From contig CANQKG010000061.1 in the NCBI GenBank assembly GCA_947624425.1, forward strand, positions 1 through 7,607: a DNA stretch of 7,607 nucleotides. Reading direction: 5' to 3'. The position numbers were made by a program, and so were the translations under genes. The DNA comes from an uncultured Clostridia bacterium. Lineage in GTDB: Bacteria > Bacillota > Clostridia > Oscillospirales > Ruminococcaceae. The notes beneath the pieces were generated by a model that saw nothing but the letters and a program-made list of their open reading frames with translations, searched no databases and was not told the DNA's origin. The stretch's first letter is position 1; the number at the start of each line of letters is the position of its first letter. Shown here in pieces: positions 1 to 6,986 of this stretch.

Positions 1-1255
1 GCATATCCCGCCGATAAGGGATAGCCTCCCTGTCAAGTTCATCCTTGATCGTTTCGATCATCTCCCGCACCCCGCAGATCTCGTCCACGCAGGTGACAAG
101 CGGCACCAAGACCGAAACATTGCCGTAAGCGGAAGCCCGCAAAATGGCGCGAAGCTGAGTTTTATACAGTTCGGGATGCCTCAGGCAGTACCGGACGGCG
201 CGGAACCCCATAAAGGGGTTTTCCTCTTTTTTCAGCCCCAGATAGGGGATATTTTTGTCCCCGCCGACGTCCAGCGTCCGAATGACGACCTCTTTCCCCC
301 GCATACCGGCGGCAACGGCACGGTAGGCGGCAAGCTGCTCCTCCTCGGTCGGCGCGGCGTCCCGCTCCAAAAACATAAGCTCGGTGCGAAACAGCCCGAT
401 CCCCTCGGCGTCTCCCCGAAGCACGGCGTCCAAATCGCGGGGAGAGCCGATATTGGCAAGCACCCGCTTTTCCTCCCCGTCACCGGTGAGAGTGGGCTTT
501 CCCCGGTACCGGTCATCCACCGCCTGTTCGGTCGCCGCCTTTTTCTGCTTTGCAAGAAGCCTTTCCCGAAGCGGCTTATCTATATTTTGATACACCGCGC
601 CGTCATAGCCGTCCACCGCAAGCTCTGCCCCCGGCGGGATCAGCGCCATGGCGCCTTTTACCCCCAGCGCCGCCGGCAGATGCAGCGCACGGGCAATGAT
701 CGCCGCGTGGGAGGTCTCCCCTCCCTGCTCGGTCACGATCCCCGCAAGGTGCGCGGTATCCAGACCCGCGGTCATAAAAGGCGTCAGCTCGTCGGCGATC
801 AAAATCGTATCGGGCGGCAGGACGGAAAGCCCGACCTCCGCGCTTCCGGTCAACAGCCTTACCATTTGCGTTTTGACATCCCGCAGATCGGCGGCGCGCT
901 GACGGGTCGGTTCATCGTCCGAGCCTTCAAACGCCGCGCTTATCAGATCGCAGACCCGTTCCACCGCCGTTTTGGCAGAAGCGCCCTTCCTGATCTCCTC
1001 CTTGATCTTAGGAAGCAGAAAAGGATCGTGGAGCAGGGCGATATGTCCGCGCAGAATATCGCCGGCCGCGCCGCTTTTATCCAGCCGCTTCGCCGCCTCC
1101 CGATTTTCTTGATCGAAAGCCTGCACCGCGTCCTCCAAGTGCTTTTCCTCCGCCTGCGGATCGGCTGCGGCAAAGGTGGGGCAAGCCGCCTCAAAAACCG
1201 CGTGATACGCCCTGCCAAAGCCGATTCCGCCCGAAGCGCCGATCCCCTTTAACAT
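1..1255 (-). CDS. ptsI: Phosphoenolpyruvate-protein phosphotransferase (PTS enzyme I), C-terminus beyond window
   Basis: Enzyme I takes phosphate from PEP onto a histidine and passes it to HPr, the first step of PTS sugar uptake, in the cytoplasm. I translated 418 codons; the family is about 570 residues, so roughly the last quarter lies off the left edge. The phosphohistidine motif GGETSHAAIIAR places the active His at residue 183. The PEP-binding part of the barrel shows FRTE (Arg290), IRTLDVGGDK (Arg326, Lys334) and NPFMGFRAVR. These positions sit at a constant offset of 6 from the E. coli residues His189, Arg296 and Arg332, so the N-terminus is right and no indel is evident. The C-terminal active-site Cys is not in the window. 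The start ATG overlaps the ptsH stop as ATGTTAA, with GGAGG seven bases upstream (1263-1267), so the two genes are probably translationally coupled. Identification is certain at family level. Confidence 0.97.
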   Translation of the reverse strand, partial: MLKGIGASGGIGFGRAYHAVFEAACPTFAAADPQAEEKHLEDAVQAFDQENREAAKRLDKSGAAGDILRGHIALLHDPFLLPKIKEEIRKGASAKTAVERVCDLISAAFEGSDDEPTRQRAADLRDVKTQMVRLLTGSAEVGLSVLPPDTILIADELTPFMTAGLDTAHLAGIVTEQGGETSHAAIIARALHLPAALGVKGAMALIPPGAELAVDGYDGAVYQNIDKPLRERLLAKQKKAATEQAVDDRYRGKPTLTGDGEEKRVLANIGSPRDLDAVLRGDAEGIGLFRTELMFLERDAAPTEEEQLAAYRAVAAGMRGKEVVIRTLDVGGDKNIPYLGLKKEENPFMGFRAVRYCLRHPELYKTQLRAILRASAYGNVSVLVPLVTCVDEICGVREMIETIKDELDREAIPYRRDM

Positions 1256-1521
1256 ACGCCTTCCTCCAAACCCGCTTCGATCAGCGCGACCGCCCTTTCA
1301 AGCGCTTCGTTCTCGTCCTCTCCCTCACAGGATACCGTGACCGAATCGCCGCACTTCATCGCCGCCAGCATGATGGAAATCATGCTTTTCCCGTCCGCCT
1401 TTTTATCGCCGCTTTGCAGCGTAACGGCCGCGCGAAACGCTCCCATTGCCTTTGCAAATACCGCCGCCGGACGCATATGCAGCCCCTCGGCGTTCAAAAG
1501 CGTCACCGTTTTGGCAACCAT
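1249..1521 (-). CDS. ptsH: HPr, phosphocarrier protein of the PTS
   Basis: HPr carries phosphate from enzyme I to the sugar-specific EIIA proteins, and in Gram-positives also acts in carbon catabolite control. The protein is 90 residues, close to the usual 87-88. I chose the ATG at 1521 rather than the in-frame GTG at 1530. The ATG has AGGTGA five bases upstream, while the GTG would have its purine tract only about three bases away. With this start the phosphorylated histidine in GLHMRPAA falls exactly at residue 15, and the serine in DGKSMISIM falls exactly at residue 46. That serine is the site used by HPr kinase/phosphorylase in Firmicutes, so this HPr can probably act as a CcpA co-regulator; the kinase gene is not in the window. 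The gene is first in a ptsHI operon and overlaps ptsI by 7 bases. Confidence 0.97.
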   Translation of the reverse strand: MVAKTVTLLNAEGLHMRPAAVFAKAMGAFRAAVTLQSGDKKADGKSMISIMLAAMKCGDSVTVSCEGEDENEALERAVALIEAGLEEGVC

Positions 1522-1544
1522 GCGGTTCACCTGCCTTTCTTAGT

Positions 1545-1583
1545 TCAGTATTCCCGTTTTGTCAGTATTCCCTCAGTATTCCC
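1545..1583 (-). repeat. Three direct repeats of an 11-base unit in the ptsH leader/promoter region
   Basis: The unit TCAGTATTCCC occurs at 1545-1555, 1562-1572 and 1573-1583; on the ptsHI strand it reads GGGAATACTGA. The last two copies are directly tandem. The first and third extend to 17 bases with a single difference (positions 1545-1561 and 1573-1589). Each copy contains AATACT, which resembles a -10 hexamer. TTCAAA on the minus strand lies 16 bases before the middle AATACT, so part of this block may be the ptsHI promoter. Promoter assignment is weak; the repeats themselves are plainly visible. Confidence 0.6.
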
Positions 1584-1588
1584 ATTTT

Positions 1589-1623
1589 GAAAGCGAAAAG
1601 CCCTGAACCGTACTGTCAGGGCT
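1589..1623 (-). terminator. Hairpin terminator after the acyl-CoA ligase gene
   Basis: Read on the minus strand, AGCCCTGA (1616-1623) pairs perfectly with TCAGGGCT (1599-1606) around a 9-base loop, followed by TTTTCGCTTTC. It begins only a few bases after the ligase stop codon. It is a moderate Rho-independent terminator, because the T tract is interrupted by CG. It separates ligase transcription from ptsHI, although some read-through is possible. Confidence 0.75.
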
Positions 1624-1630
1624 TCGGCTT

Positions 1631-3264
<1,634 letters not shown>

Positions 3265-3280
3265 ATCGCTCGCTCCTTAC

Positions 3281-3304
3281 TTTAACAATTTTACTTGTTA
3301 AAAT
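3281..3304 (-). promoter_or_regulatory. Operator-like dyad just downstream of the ligase -10 box
   Basis: Two overlapping perfect palindromes lie between the -10 box and the ribosome binding site. ATTTTA-N5-TAAAAT occupies 3288-3304, and TTTAACAA-N6-TTGTTAAA occupies 3281-3302. They sit around the expected transcription start, which suits a repressor of the TetR or MarR type; no regulator gene is in the window. A near copy of the first dyad lies in the transporter promoter. Confidence 0.6.
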
Positions 3305-3305
3305 C

Positions 3306-3334
3306 ATCATAGCCTATTTCACGCCGAAAGTCAA
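3306..3334 (-). promoter_or_regulatory. Sigma-A-type promoter for the acyl-CoA ligase gene
   Basis: On the minus strand TTGACT (3334-3329) and TATGAT (3311-3306) are separated by exactly 17 bases. Each hexamer matches the consensus at five of six positions. The -10 box is about 40 bases upstream of the start codon, leaving room for the dyad and the AAGGAG ribosome binding site. Confidence 0.8.
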
Positions 3335-3373
3335 GGGCAGGCAAAAAGGCGGTGCAAATATTTGTCCGCCCTA

Positions 3374-3410
3374 TTGACTTTACCGATTTTATGCGTTAAA
3401 CTGATATAGT
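3374..3410 (+). promoter_or_regulatory. Promoter region of the symporter operon
   Basis: Two readings are possible. TTGACT (3374-3379) lies 17 bases before TAAACT (3397-3402), a weak -10 box. Alternatively TGATATAGT (3402-3410) is an extended -10 element with a good TATAGT hexamer but a poor -35. Either would start transcription 15 to 35 bases before the start codon. The dyad at 3386-3402 overlaps both. Confidence 0.6.
3386..3402 (+). promoter_or_regulatory. Second copy of the operator-like dyad, in the symporter promoter
   Basis: ATTTTA-TGCGT-TAAACT matches the ligase-side site ATTTTA-N5-TAAAAT with the same spacing and one arm mismatch. The agreement also includes the flanking G before ATTTTA. 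Centres of the two sites are about 98 bases apart. Here the site overlaps the candidate -10 box, as expected for repression. Confidence 0.45.
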
Positions 3411-3437
3411 AAATTCGCTTTGAAAGGAATGATCGTT

Positions 3438-4997
3438 ATGATCCTCAAGCTGGTTTTGCTGGTGGTGTTCTTTGCCGTCATGGTCGGCATCGGCGTATAC
3501 TGCCGCAAAAATGCCGTCAATGTAAACGGCTTCGTGCTGGGCGGACGGGCGGTAGGTCCCTGGCTCACCGCATTCGCCTTCGGCACCTCCTATTTTTCCG
3601 CCGTGGTCTTTGTGGGCTACGCCGGTCAGTTCGGCTGGAAGTACGGCATCGCCGCCACTTGGGCGGGCATCGGCAACGCGCTGATCGGCTCACTGCTGGC
3701 ATGGGCGGTACTCGGACGCCGCACCCGCATCATGACCCAGCATCTCGACAGCGCCACCATGCCGGAGTTCTTCGGCAAGCGGTTCGGAAGCGATTCTCTG
3801 AAGATCGCCGCCTCGGTGGTCACCTTCATCTTCCTGATCCCCTACACCGCCTCCCTTTATAACGGACTGTCCCGCCTGTTTGCCATGGCGTTTGACATCG
3901 ACTATGCGGTCTGCGTGATCGTCATGGCGGTGCTGACCGGCGTCTATGTCATCGCGGGCGGGTATATGGCGACCGCCATCAACGACTTTATTCAGGGCAT
4001 TATCATGATCTTCGGCATCTGTGCCGTGATCGTGGCGGTACTCAAAAGTCAGGGCGGATTTTTGGCGGCGTTAAACGGGCTGTCCCAGATCACCGACGAA
4101 ACGGTGTCCGCCTCCCCCGGCATTTTCAACTCCTTCTTCGGTCCCGATCCGGTCAACCTGCTTGGTGTGGTGATCCTCACCTCGCTGGGTACCTGGGGTC
4201 TGCCGCAGATGGTGCAGAAGTTCTACGCAATCAAGAGTGAAAAATCCATCGGAACCGGTCTGGTGGTCTCCACCGTTTTCGCCACCATCGTAGCGGGCGG
4301 CTGTTACTTCCTCGGCGGCTTCGGACGGCTGTTCACCGACAAAATGGAGATCGTAAACGGTCTGCCGAACGGCAGCTACGACTCGGTGATCCCCACCATG
4401 CTCTCCGGTCTGCCCGATATTCTCATCGCACTGGTGGTCATCCTCGTCCTTTCCGCCTCGATGTCCACCCTCTCCTCGCTGGTGCTGACCTCCAGCTCCA
4501 CCCTCACCCTTGATCTGATCAAGGGGCATATCGTCAAGAAGATGGACGAAAAGCGGCAGGTATTTCTGATGCGCTGCCTGATCGTGGTGTTTATCCTGAT
4601 CTCGGTCGTGCTGGCGATCATCCAGTACCGCTCCAGCGTCACCTTTATCGCACAGCTGATGGGCGTGTCCTGGGGCGCGCTGGCAGGCGCATTTCTGGCG
4701 CCCTTCCTCTACGGGCTGTACTGGAAGCGCACCTCCAAGATCGCCTGCTGGGTGAACTTTGTGTTCGCCACCGTATTCATGCTGATGGTGATCTCGCCCG
4801 CCAAAACCATTCTGCCCGCACTCCTTCAGTCTCCGATCAATGCGGGCGCGTTCTGTATGCTCGCGGGGCTGGTTATCGTGCCGGTCATCTCCCTGATTAC
4901 CCCCGCGCCGAAGAAAGAGCTGGTGGAGGATGCCTTCTCCTGCTATGAGCAGAAGGTCATGGTGCCGCAGCGGGAAGCGTTGGGCGACCCCGAATGA
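3438..4997 (+). CDS. Sodium:solute symporter family (SSS) transporter
   Basis: This is a membrane transporter of the sodium:solute symporter family (PutP/PanF/SGLT type, LeuT fold), which couples solute uptake to sodium entry. From the ATG at 3438 it has 519 residues, the usual family length. AAAGGA ends nine bases upstream, which favours this ATG over the in-frame TTG at 3420 and ATG at 3429, which overlap or abut the purine tract. About 13 hydrophobic segments are visible, roughly at 1-22, 43-64, 71-93, 123-147, 156-176, 184-203, 238-258, 272-298, 326-350, 378-397, 403-425, 434-452 and 468-489. The early GGRAVGPWLTAFAFG stretch and LSASMSTLSS (338-347) match the family. Ser343-Thr344 correspond by pattern to the PutP sodium-site Ser-Thr pair. 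Substrate cannot be assigned; a carboxylate is a reasonable guess from the divergent CoA ligase. It is the first gene of a three-gene operon. Confidence 0.93.
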   Translation: MILKLVLLVVFFAVMVGIGVYCRKNAVNVNGFVLGGRAVGPWLTAFAFGTSYFSAVVFVGYAGQFGWKYGIAATWAGIGNALIGSLLAWAVLGRRTRIMTQHLDSATMPEFFGKRFGSDSLKIAASVVTFIFLIPYTASLYNGLSRLFAMAFDIDYAVCVIVMAVLTGVYVIAGGYMATAINDFIQGIIMIFGICAVIVAVLKSQGGFLAALNGLSQITDETVSASPGIFNSFFGPDPVNLLGVVILTSLGTWGLPQMVQKFYAIKSEKSIGTGLVVSTVFATIVAGGCYFLGGFGRLFTDKMEIVNGLPNGSYDSVIPTMLSGLPDILIALVVILVLSASMSTLSSLVLTSSSTLTLDLIKGHIVKKMDEKRQVFLMRCLIVVFILISVVLAIIQYRSSVTFIAQLMGVSWGALAGAFLAPFLYGLYWKRTSKIACWVNFVFATVFMLMVISPAKTILPALLQSPINAGAFCMLAGLVIVPVISLITPAPKKELVEDAFSCYEQKVMVPQREALGDPE

Positions 4998-5854
4998 ACC
5001 GGATCATCGACTTTCACACCCACACCTTTCCCGATAAGATCGCCGCGTCCACGGTGGAAATGCTGGCGCAGAAATCCCACACCCGTCCCTTTTCGGACGG
5101 CACCGCCGGCGGACTCTCCGCCCGTGCGAAGGCTGCGGGCGTCACGCTTTCTATCGTGCTGCCGGTGGCGACCAATCCCCGACAGGTGGCGCATATCAAC
5201 GACTTTGCCGCCCGCACAAACGAGCATACCGAGCAAACGGGACTTCTCTCTTTCGGCTGTATTCATCCCGACTGTCCGGAATGGAAGGCGGAGCTTGACC
5301 AGATCGCCGCGCTGGGTCTGAAAGGGATCAAGCTCCACCCGGTCTATCAGGATGTGGATTTTGACGATCCACGTTATCTCAACATCCTCTCCCGCGCCGG
5401 AGAACTGGGGCTGATCGTAATCACCCACGCGGGCGCCGACATCGGCTATCCCGGTGTGGAGCGCTGCACGCCCGAAATGATCCTTCGGGCGATCCGGCAG
5501 ACAGGTCCGGTCAAGCTGGTGCTGGCGCATATGGGCGGCTGGCGGGAATGGGACCGTGCCGAGGAACTGCTGGCGGATCAGCCGGTTTGGCTGGACACCG
5601 CCTTTTCCACCGGCTCGATCACCCCGCTGGACGACGGCTATTACCGCCCGGAGGAACTCCCCATGCTGCAGGAAGCGGACTTTCTGCATATGGTACGCAC
5701 CTTTGGCGCAGACCGCCTGCTGTTCGGGACGGACAGCCCTTGGAGCGACCAGCGGGAGGGCATCGACTGGATGAACGCTCTCCCCCTGCCGGAAGCTGAC
5801 AAAAACGCGATTTTAGGCGGCAACGCCGCTCGGCTTTTGGAGATCGACGCATGA
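4994..5854 (+). CDS. Amidohydrolase family 2 (COG2159-type) metal-dependent hydrolase
   Basis: This is a predicted soluble TIM-barrel enzyme of 286 residues in the Amidohydro_2 group, which contains metal-dependent hydrolases and non-oxidative decarboxylases acting on small acids. Candidate metal ligands and catalytic residues are DFHTH (His8, His10), GIKLHP (Lys113, His115), THAG (His145), LAHMGG (His179) and FGTDSPW (Asp247). The C-terminal GNAARLL motif is typical of the group. No signal peptide is seen. Its ATG overlaps the transporter stop as ATGA and it lacks a strong ribosome binding site of its own, which points to translational coupling. The next gene overlaps in the same way. It probably acts on the imported solute or a product of it. 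A TatD-type nuclease is a less likely alternative; the exact reaction is open. Confidence 0.88.
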   Translation: MNRIIDFHTHTFPDKIAASTVEMLAQKSHTRPFSDGTAGGLSARAKAAGVTLSIVLPVATNPRQVAHINDFAARTNEHTEQTGLLSFGCIHPDCPEWKAELDQIAALGLKGIKLHPVYQDVDFDDPRYLNILSRAGELGLIVITHAGADIGYPGVERCTPEMILRAIRQTGPVKLVLAHMGGWREWDRAEELLADQPVWLDTAFSTGSITPLDDGYYRPEELPMLQEADFLHMVRTFGADRLLFGTDSPWSDQREGIDWMNALPLPEADKNAILGGNAARLLEIDA

Positions 5855-6444
5855 AAAACAAACCGATCGTACCGACCGACTGCTTCTTTCAGGGCTGCTT
5901 CAATCCCGCTTATGAAGCGGAAATGAGCAAAGCCAAGGAGCAATGCTTTCGGTATAACCGGCTCAGCCCGAATGACCGGGAAACACAGCGGGAGATACTC
6001 TCCGCGCTGCTCGGCAAAACAGGCAAGGAGCCGACGATCCTGCCGCCGTTCTGGTGCGATTACGGCTGCAACATTTCGGTAGGAGATTATTTCTACGCCA
6101 ATCACAATCTCATTATCACCGACGGTGCGCCGGTGACCTTCGGCGATCATCTGTTTATTGCGCCGAACTGCTGTTTTACCACTGCCGAACACGCAATCGA
6201 CCCCGATATGAGAAAGCGCGGGATCGAGGTGGCGAAACCGATCACGGTGGGCAGCAACGTCTGGATCGGCGCAGGCTCTACGATTCTCGCGGGCGTGACG
6301 ATCGGCGATAACGCCGTGATCGGCGCGGGAAGCGTGGTGACGCGGGATATTCCGCCCAATGTGGTCGCCGTCGGCGTACCCTGTCGGGTGATGCGGAGCA
6401 TCACTGAAGCGGATAAAACCCGATACCCATTTTGGAACAAATAA
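5851..6444 (+). CDS. Sugar O-acetyltransferase, maltose/galactoside (Maa/LacA) type
   Basis: This is an acetyl-CoA-dependent O-acetyltransferase of the left-handed beta-helix (hexapeptide repeat) family, 197 residues, the usual size for LacA/Maa proteins. The N-terminal helical region (1-60) is followed by repeats from about residue 62, with clear hexapeptide stretches such as ITVGSNVWIGAGSTILAG (131-148). The likely catalytic base is His114 in TAEHAID, matching His115 of E. coli LacA by pattern. Asn84 (ANHN) and Trp138 (NVWIG) also match conserved positions. GGAG at 5839-5842 lies eight bases before the ATG, and the start overlaps the hydrolase stop as ATGA. Its family acetylates sugars or related hydroxyl compounds, so it may detoxify a non-metabolised product of the operon. 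Substrate is not known; a closely related xenobiotic-type acetyltransferase is possible. The stop is followed at once by the operon terminator. Confidence 0.92.
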   Translation: MKNKPIVPTDCFFQGCFNPAYEAEMSKAKEQCFRYNRLSPNDRETQREILSALLGKTGKEPTILPPFWCDYGCNISVGDYFYANHNLIITDGAPVTFGDHLFIAPNCCFTTAEHAIDPDMRKRGIEVAKPITVGSNVWIGAGSTILAGVTIGDNAVIGAGSVVTRDIPPNVVAVGVPCRVMRSITEADKTRYPFWNK

Positions 6445-6473
6445 AAATCCACCCGCTGCGCGGGCGGATTTTT
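6443..6473 (+). terminator. Rho-independent terminator of the symporter operon, probably bidirectional
   Basis: AAAAATCC-A-CCCGC (6443-6456) pairs with GCGGG-C-GGATTTTT (6460-6473) around loop TGC with one A/C mismatch. The stem takes in the last two bases of the stop codon. It has a T run on the plus strand and, from the A run, also on the minus strand, so it could stop transcription from both sides. Confidence 0.9.
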
Positions 6474-6702
6474 ATTGCCTTTGTGTTCTTCCCCACGGTA
6501 TCCACATAATATCCCTTGCACCAAAATTCGCGGTTTCGGTATGCAAATTTCATATTCCCCCATCTCTGAAATATTAACAATGCACTCTTGCCTTTCAAAT
6601 ACCCCATGAATCCCGACGATATTTCGGCGCAAACACCATATGGTACTTGCAATGCCATTTTGTGTGTGCTAAACTTCTTGTGTCGATGTTTTCTTTTTTC
6701 AT
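6474..6702 (-). pseudogene. tnpA: IS200-type transposase TnpA, internally deleted and truncated
   Basis: From ATG 6702, with GGAGG eight bases upstream, the first codons give SLAHTKWHCKYHMVFAPKYR, the characteristic N-terminus of IS200 TnpA. After about 31 residues the frame reaches TGA at 6595-6597. In the next frame the later part of the same protein follows directly: FMGYLKGKSALLIF, then NREFWCKGYYVDTVGKN and KAI, ending at 6474. By comparison with the family as I know it, about 50 residues are missing between the two pieces, including the HxH of the HUH metal site. The C-terminal helix with the nucleophilic Tyr is also gone. The product cannot be an active transposase. Both pieces are still very close to family consensus, so the decay looks recent. 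Confidence 0.85.
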
Positions 6703-6706
6703 TTAT

Positions 6707-6775
6707 AAATCCTCCGTATGTGGTTTTTATTTTCGACTGGCAGGTCGTCTTTATTCTACCACATACGGAGGATTT
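6707..6775 (-). repeat. 18-base perfect inverted repeat that would bury the tnpA ribosome binding site
   Basis: AAATCCTCCGTATGTGGT (6707-6724) is exactly repeated in inverse at 6758-6775, with a 33-base interior. The interior has a smaller stem, CGAC (6734-6737) with GTCG (6744-6747). In the tnpA transcript the GGAGG at 6711-6715 would pair with CCTCC of the other arm. IS200 is known to repress its transposase with such a leader hairpin, so this is most likely the same device. Confidence 0.8.
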
Positions 6776-6800
6776 TTTCTCACCGGTTAACCTCTTTTCT

Positions 6801-6825
6801 ACCACGCGACTATCGCGTGGTTTTT
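6801..6825. repeat. Outer hairpin of the IS200 remnant, terminator-like on the plus strand
   Basis: ACCACGCGA (6801-6809) pairs perfectly with TCGCGTGGT (6813-6821) around CTA. On the plus strand it is followed by TTTTTGG, giving it the look of a Rho-independent terminator. By position it corresponds to the end hairpin that IS200/IS605 elements use for recognition, or to the IS200 end terminator. It shares TTCTACCAC (6754-6762 and 6797-6805) and GTGGTTTTT (6720-6728 and 6817-6825) with the inner inverted repeat. Confidence 0.7.
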
Positions 6826-6830
6826 GGTTT

Positions 6831-6928
6831 ACAAACAAAGAGATTGCATCTGCATTTTATGCGAAACCTCTTTTTTCGTTGACATTTCGCCTTTCACAAC
6901 CGGTCAAGCACAATTTGCCGAATCCTAC
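6831..6928. other. Non-coding stretch, no feature recognised
   Basis: Between the insertion sequence remnant and the ATPase promoter I see no convincing gene or structure. A TTGACA at 6879-6884 has no matching -10 box at the right distance. Short plus-strand reading frames through here lack ribosome binding sites and run across the hairpins. Confidence 0.5.
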
Positions 6929-6957
6929 TTGACTAATTTGCTCTTCTGTGTTATACT
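6929..6957 (+). promoter_or_regulatory. Strong sigma-A-type extended -10 promoter for the ATPase gene
   Basis: TTGACT (6929-6934) and TATACT (6952-6957) are separated by exactly 17 bases. TG at 6949-6950 makes an extended -10 element. The start codon is 29 bases past the -10 box, with GGGAGG (6974-6979) between them. No operator-like dyad was seen. Confidence 0.85.
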
Positions 6958-6986
6958 ATATCTACCCTAAGATGGGAGGTAGTGCG

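Larger units (their letters stand above)
6474..6830 (-). mobile_element. Remnant of an IS200/IS605-family insertion sequence
   Basis: On the minus strand there is a broken IS200-type tnpA (6474-6702) preceded by two hairpins (6707-6775 and 6801-6821). This order, end hairpin then leader hairpin then tnpA, is the layout known for IS200. The right end is missing because tnpA stops at the terminator of the acetyltransferase gene. The outer left limit is not defined; 6830 is an estimate just past the outer hairpin. It is not functional on its own. Confidence 0.8.

Noticed and set aside
176..1252. A 358-codon open frame on the plus strand opposite ptsI
   Set aside because: It is the antisense of a clearly real ptsI frame with all enzyme I motifs; the predicted protein is Arg/Pro/Gly rich and unlike any family I know. 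High GC third positions explain its openness.
1587..1601. A cre-like (CcpA) half site, TTGAAAGCG followed by AAAAGC, upstream of ptsH
   Set aside because: The first half fits the consensus but the second half lacks the conserved CA end, and the sequence is part of the ligase terminator tail. Not enough to call an operator.
4943..5689. A 248-codon minus-strand frame across the transporter end and the hydrolase gene
   Set aside because: It is antisense to two well-supported overlapping genes and shows no recognisable domain.
6879..6884. TTGACA as an extra -35 box for the ATPase gene
   Set aside because: No -10-like hexamer lies 16 to 18 bases downstream; the promoter at 6929-6957 is far better.
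6588..6932. A 114-codon plus-strand frame across the insertion sequence remnant
   Set aside because: It is antisense to tnpA, crosses both hairpins, has no ribosome binding site and no recognisable domain.
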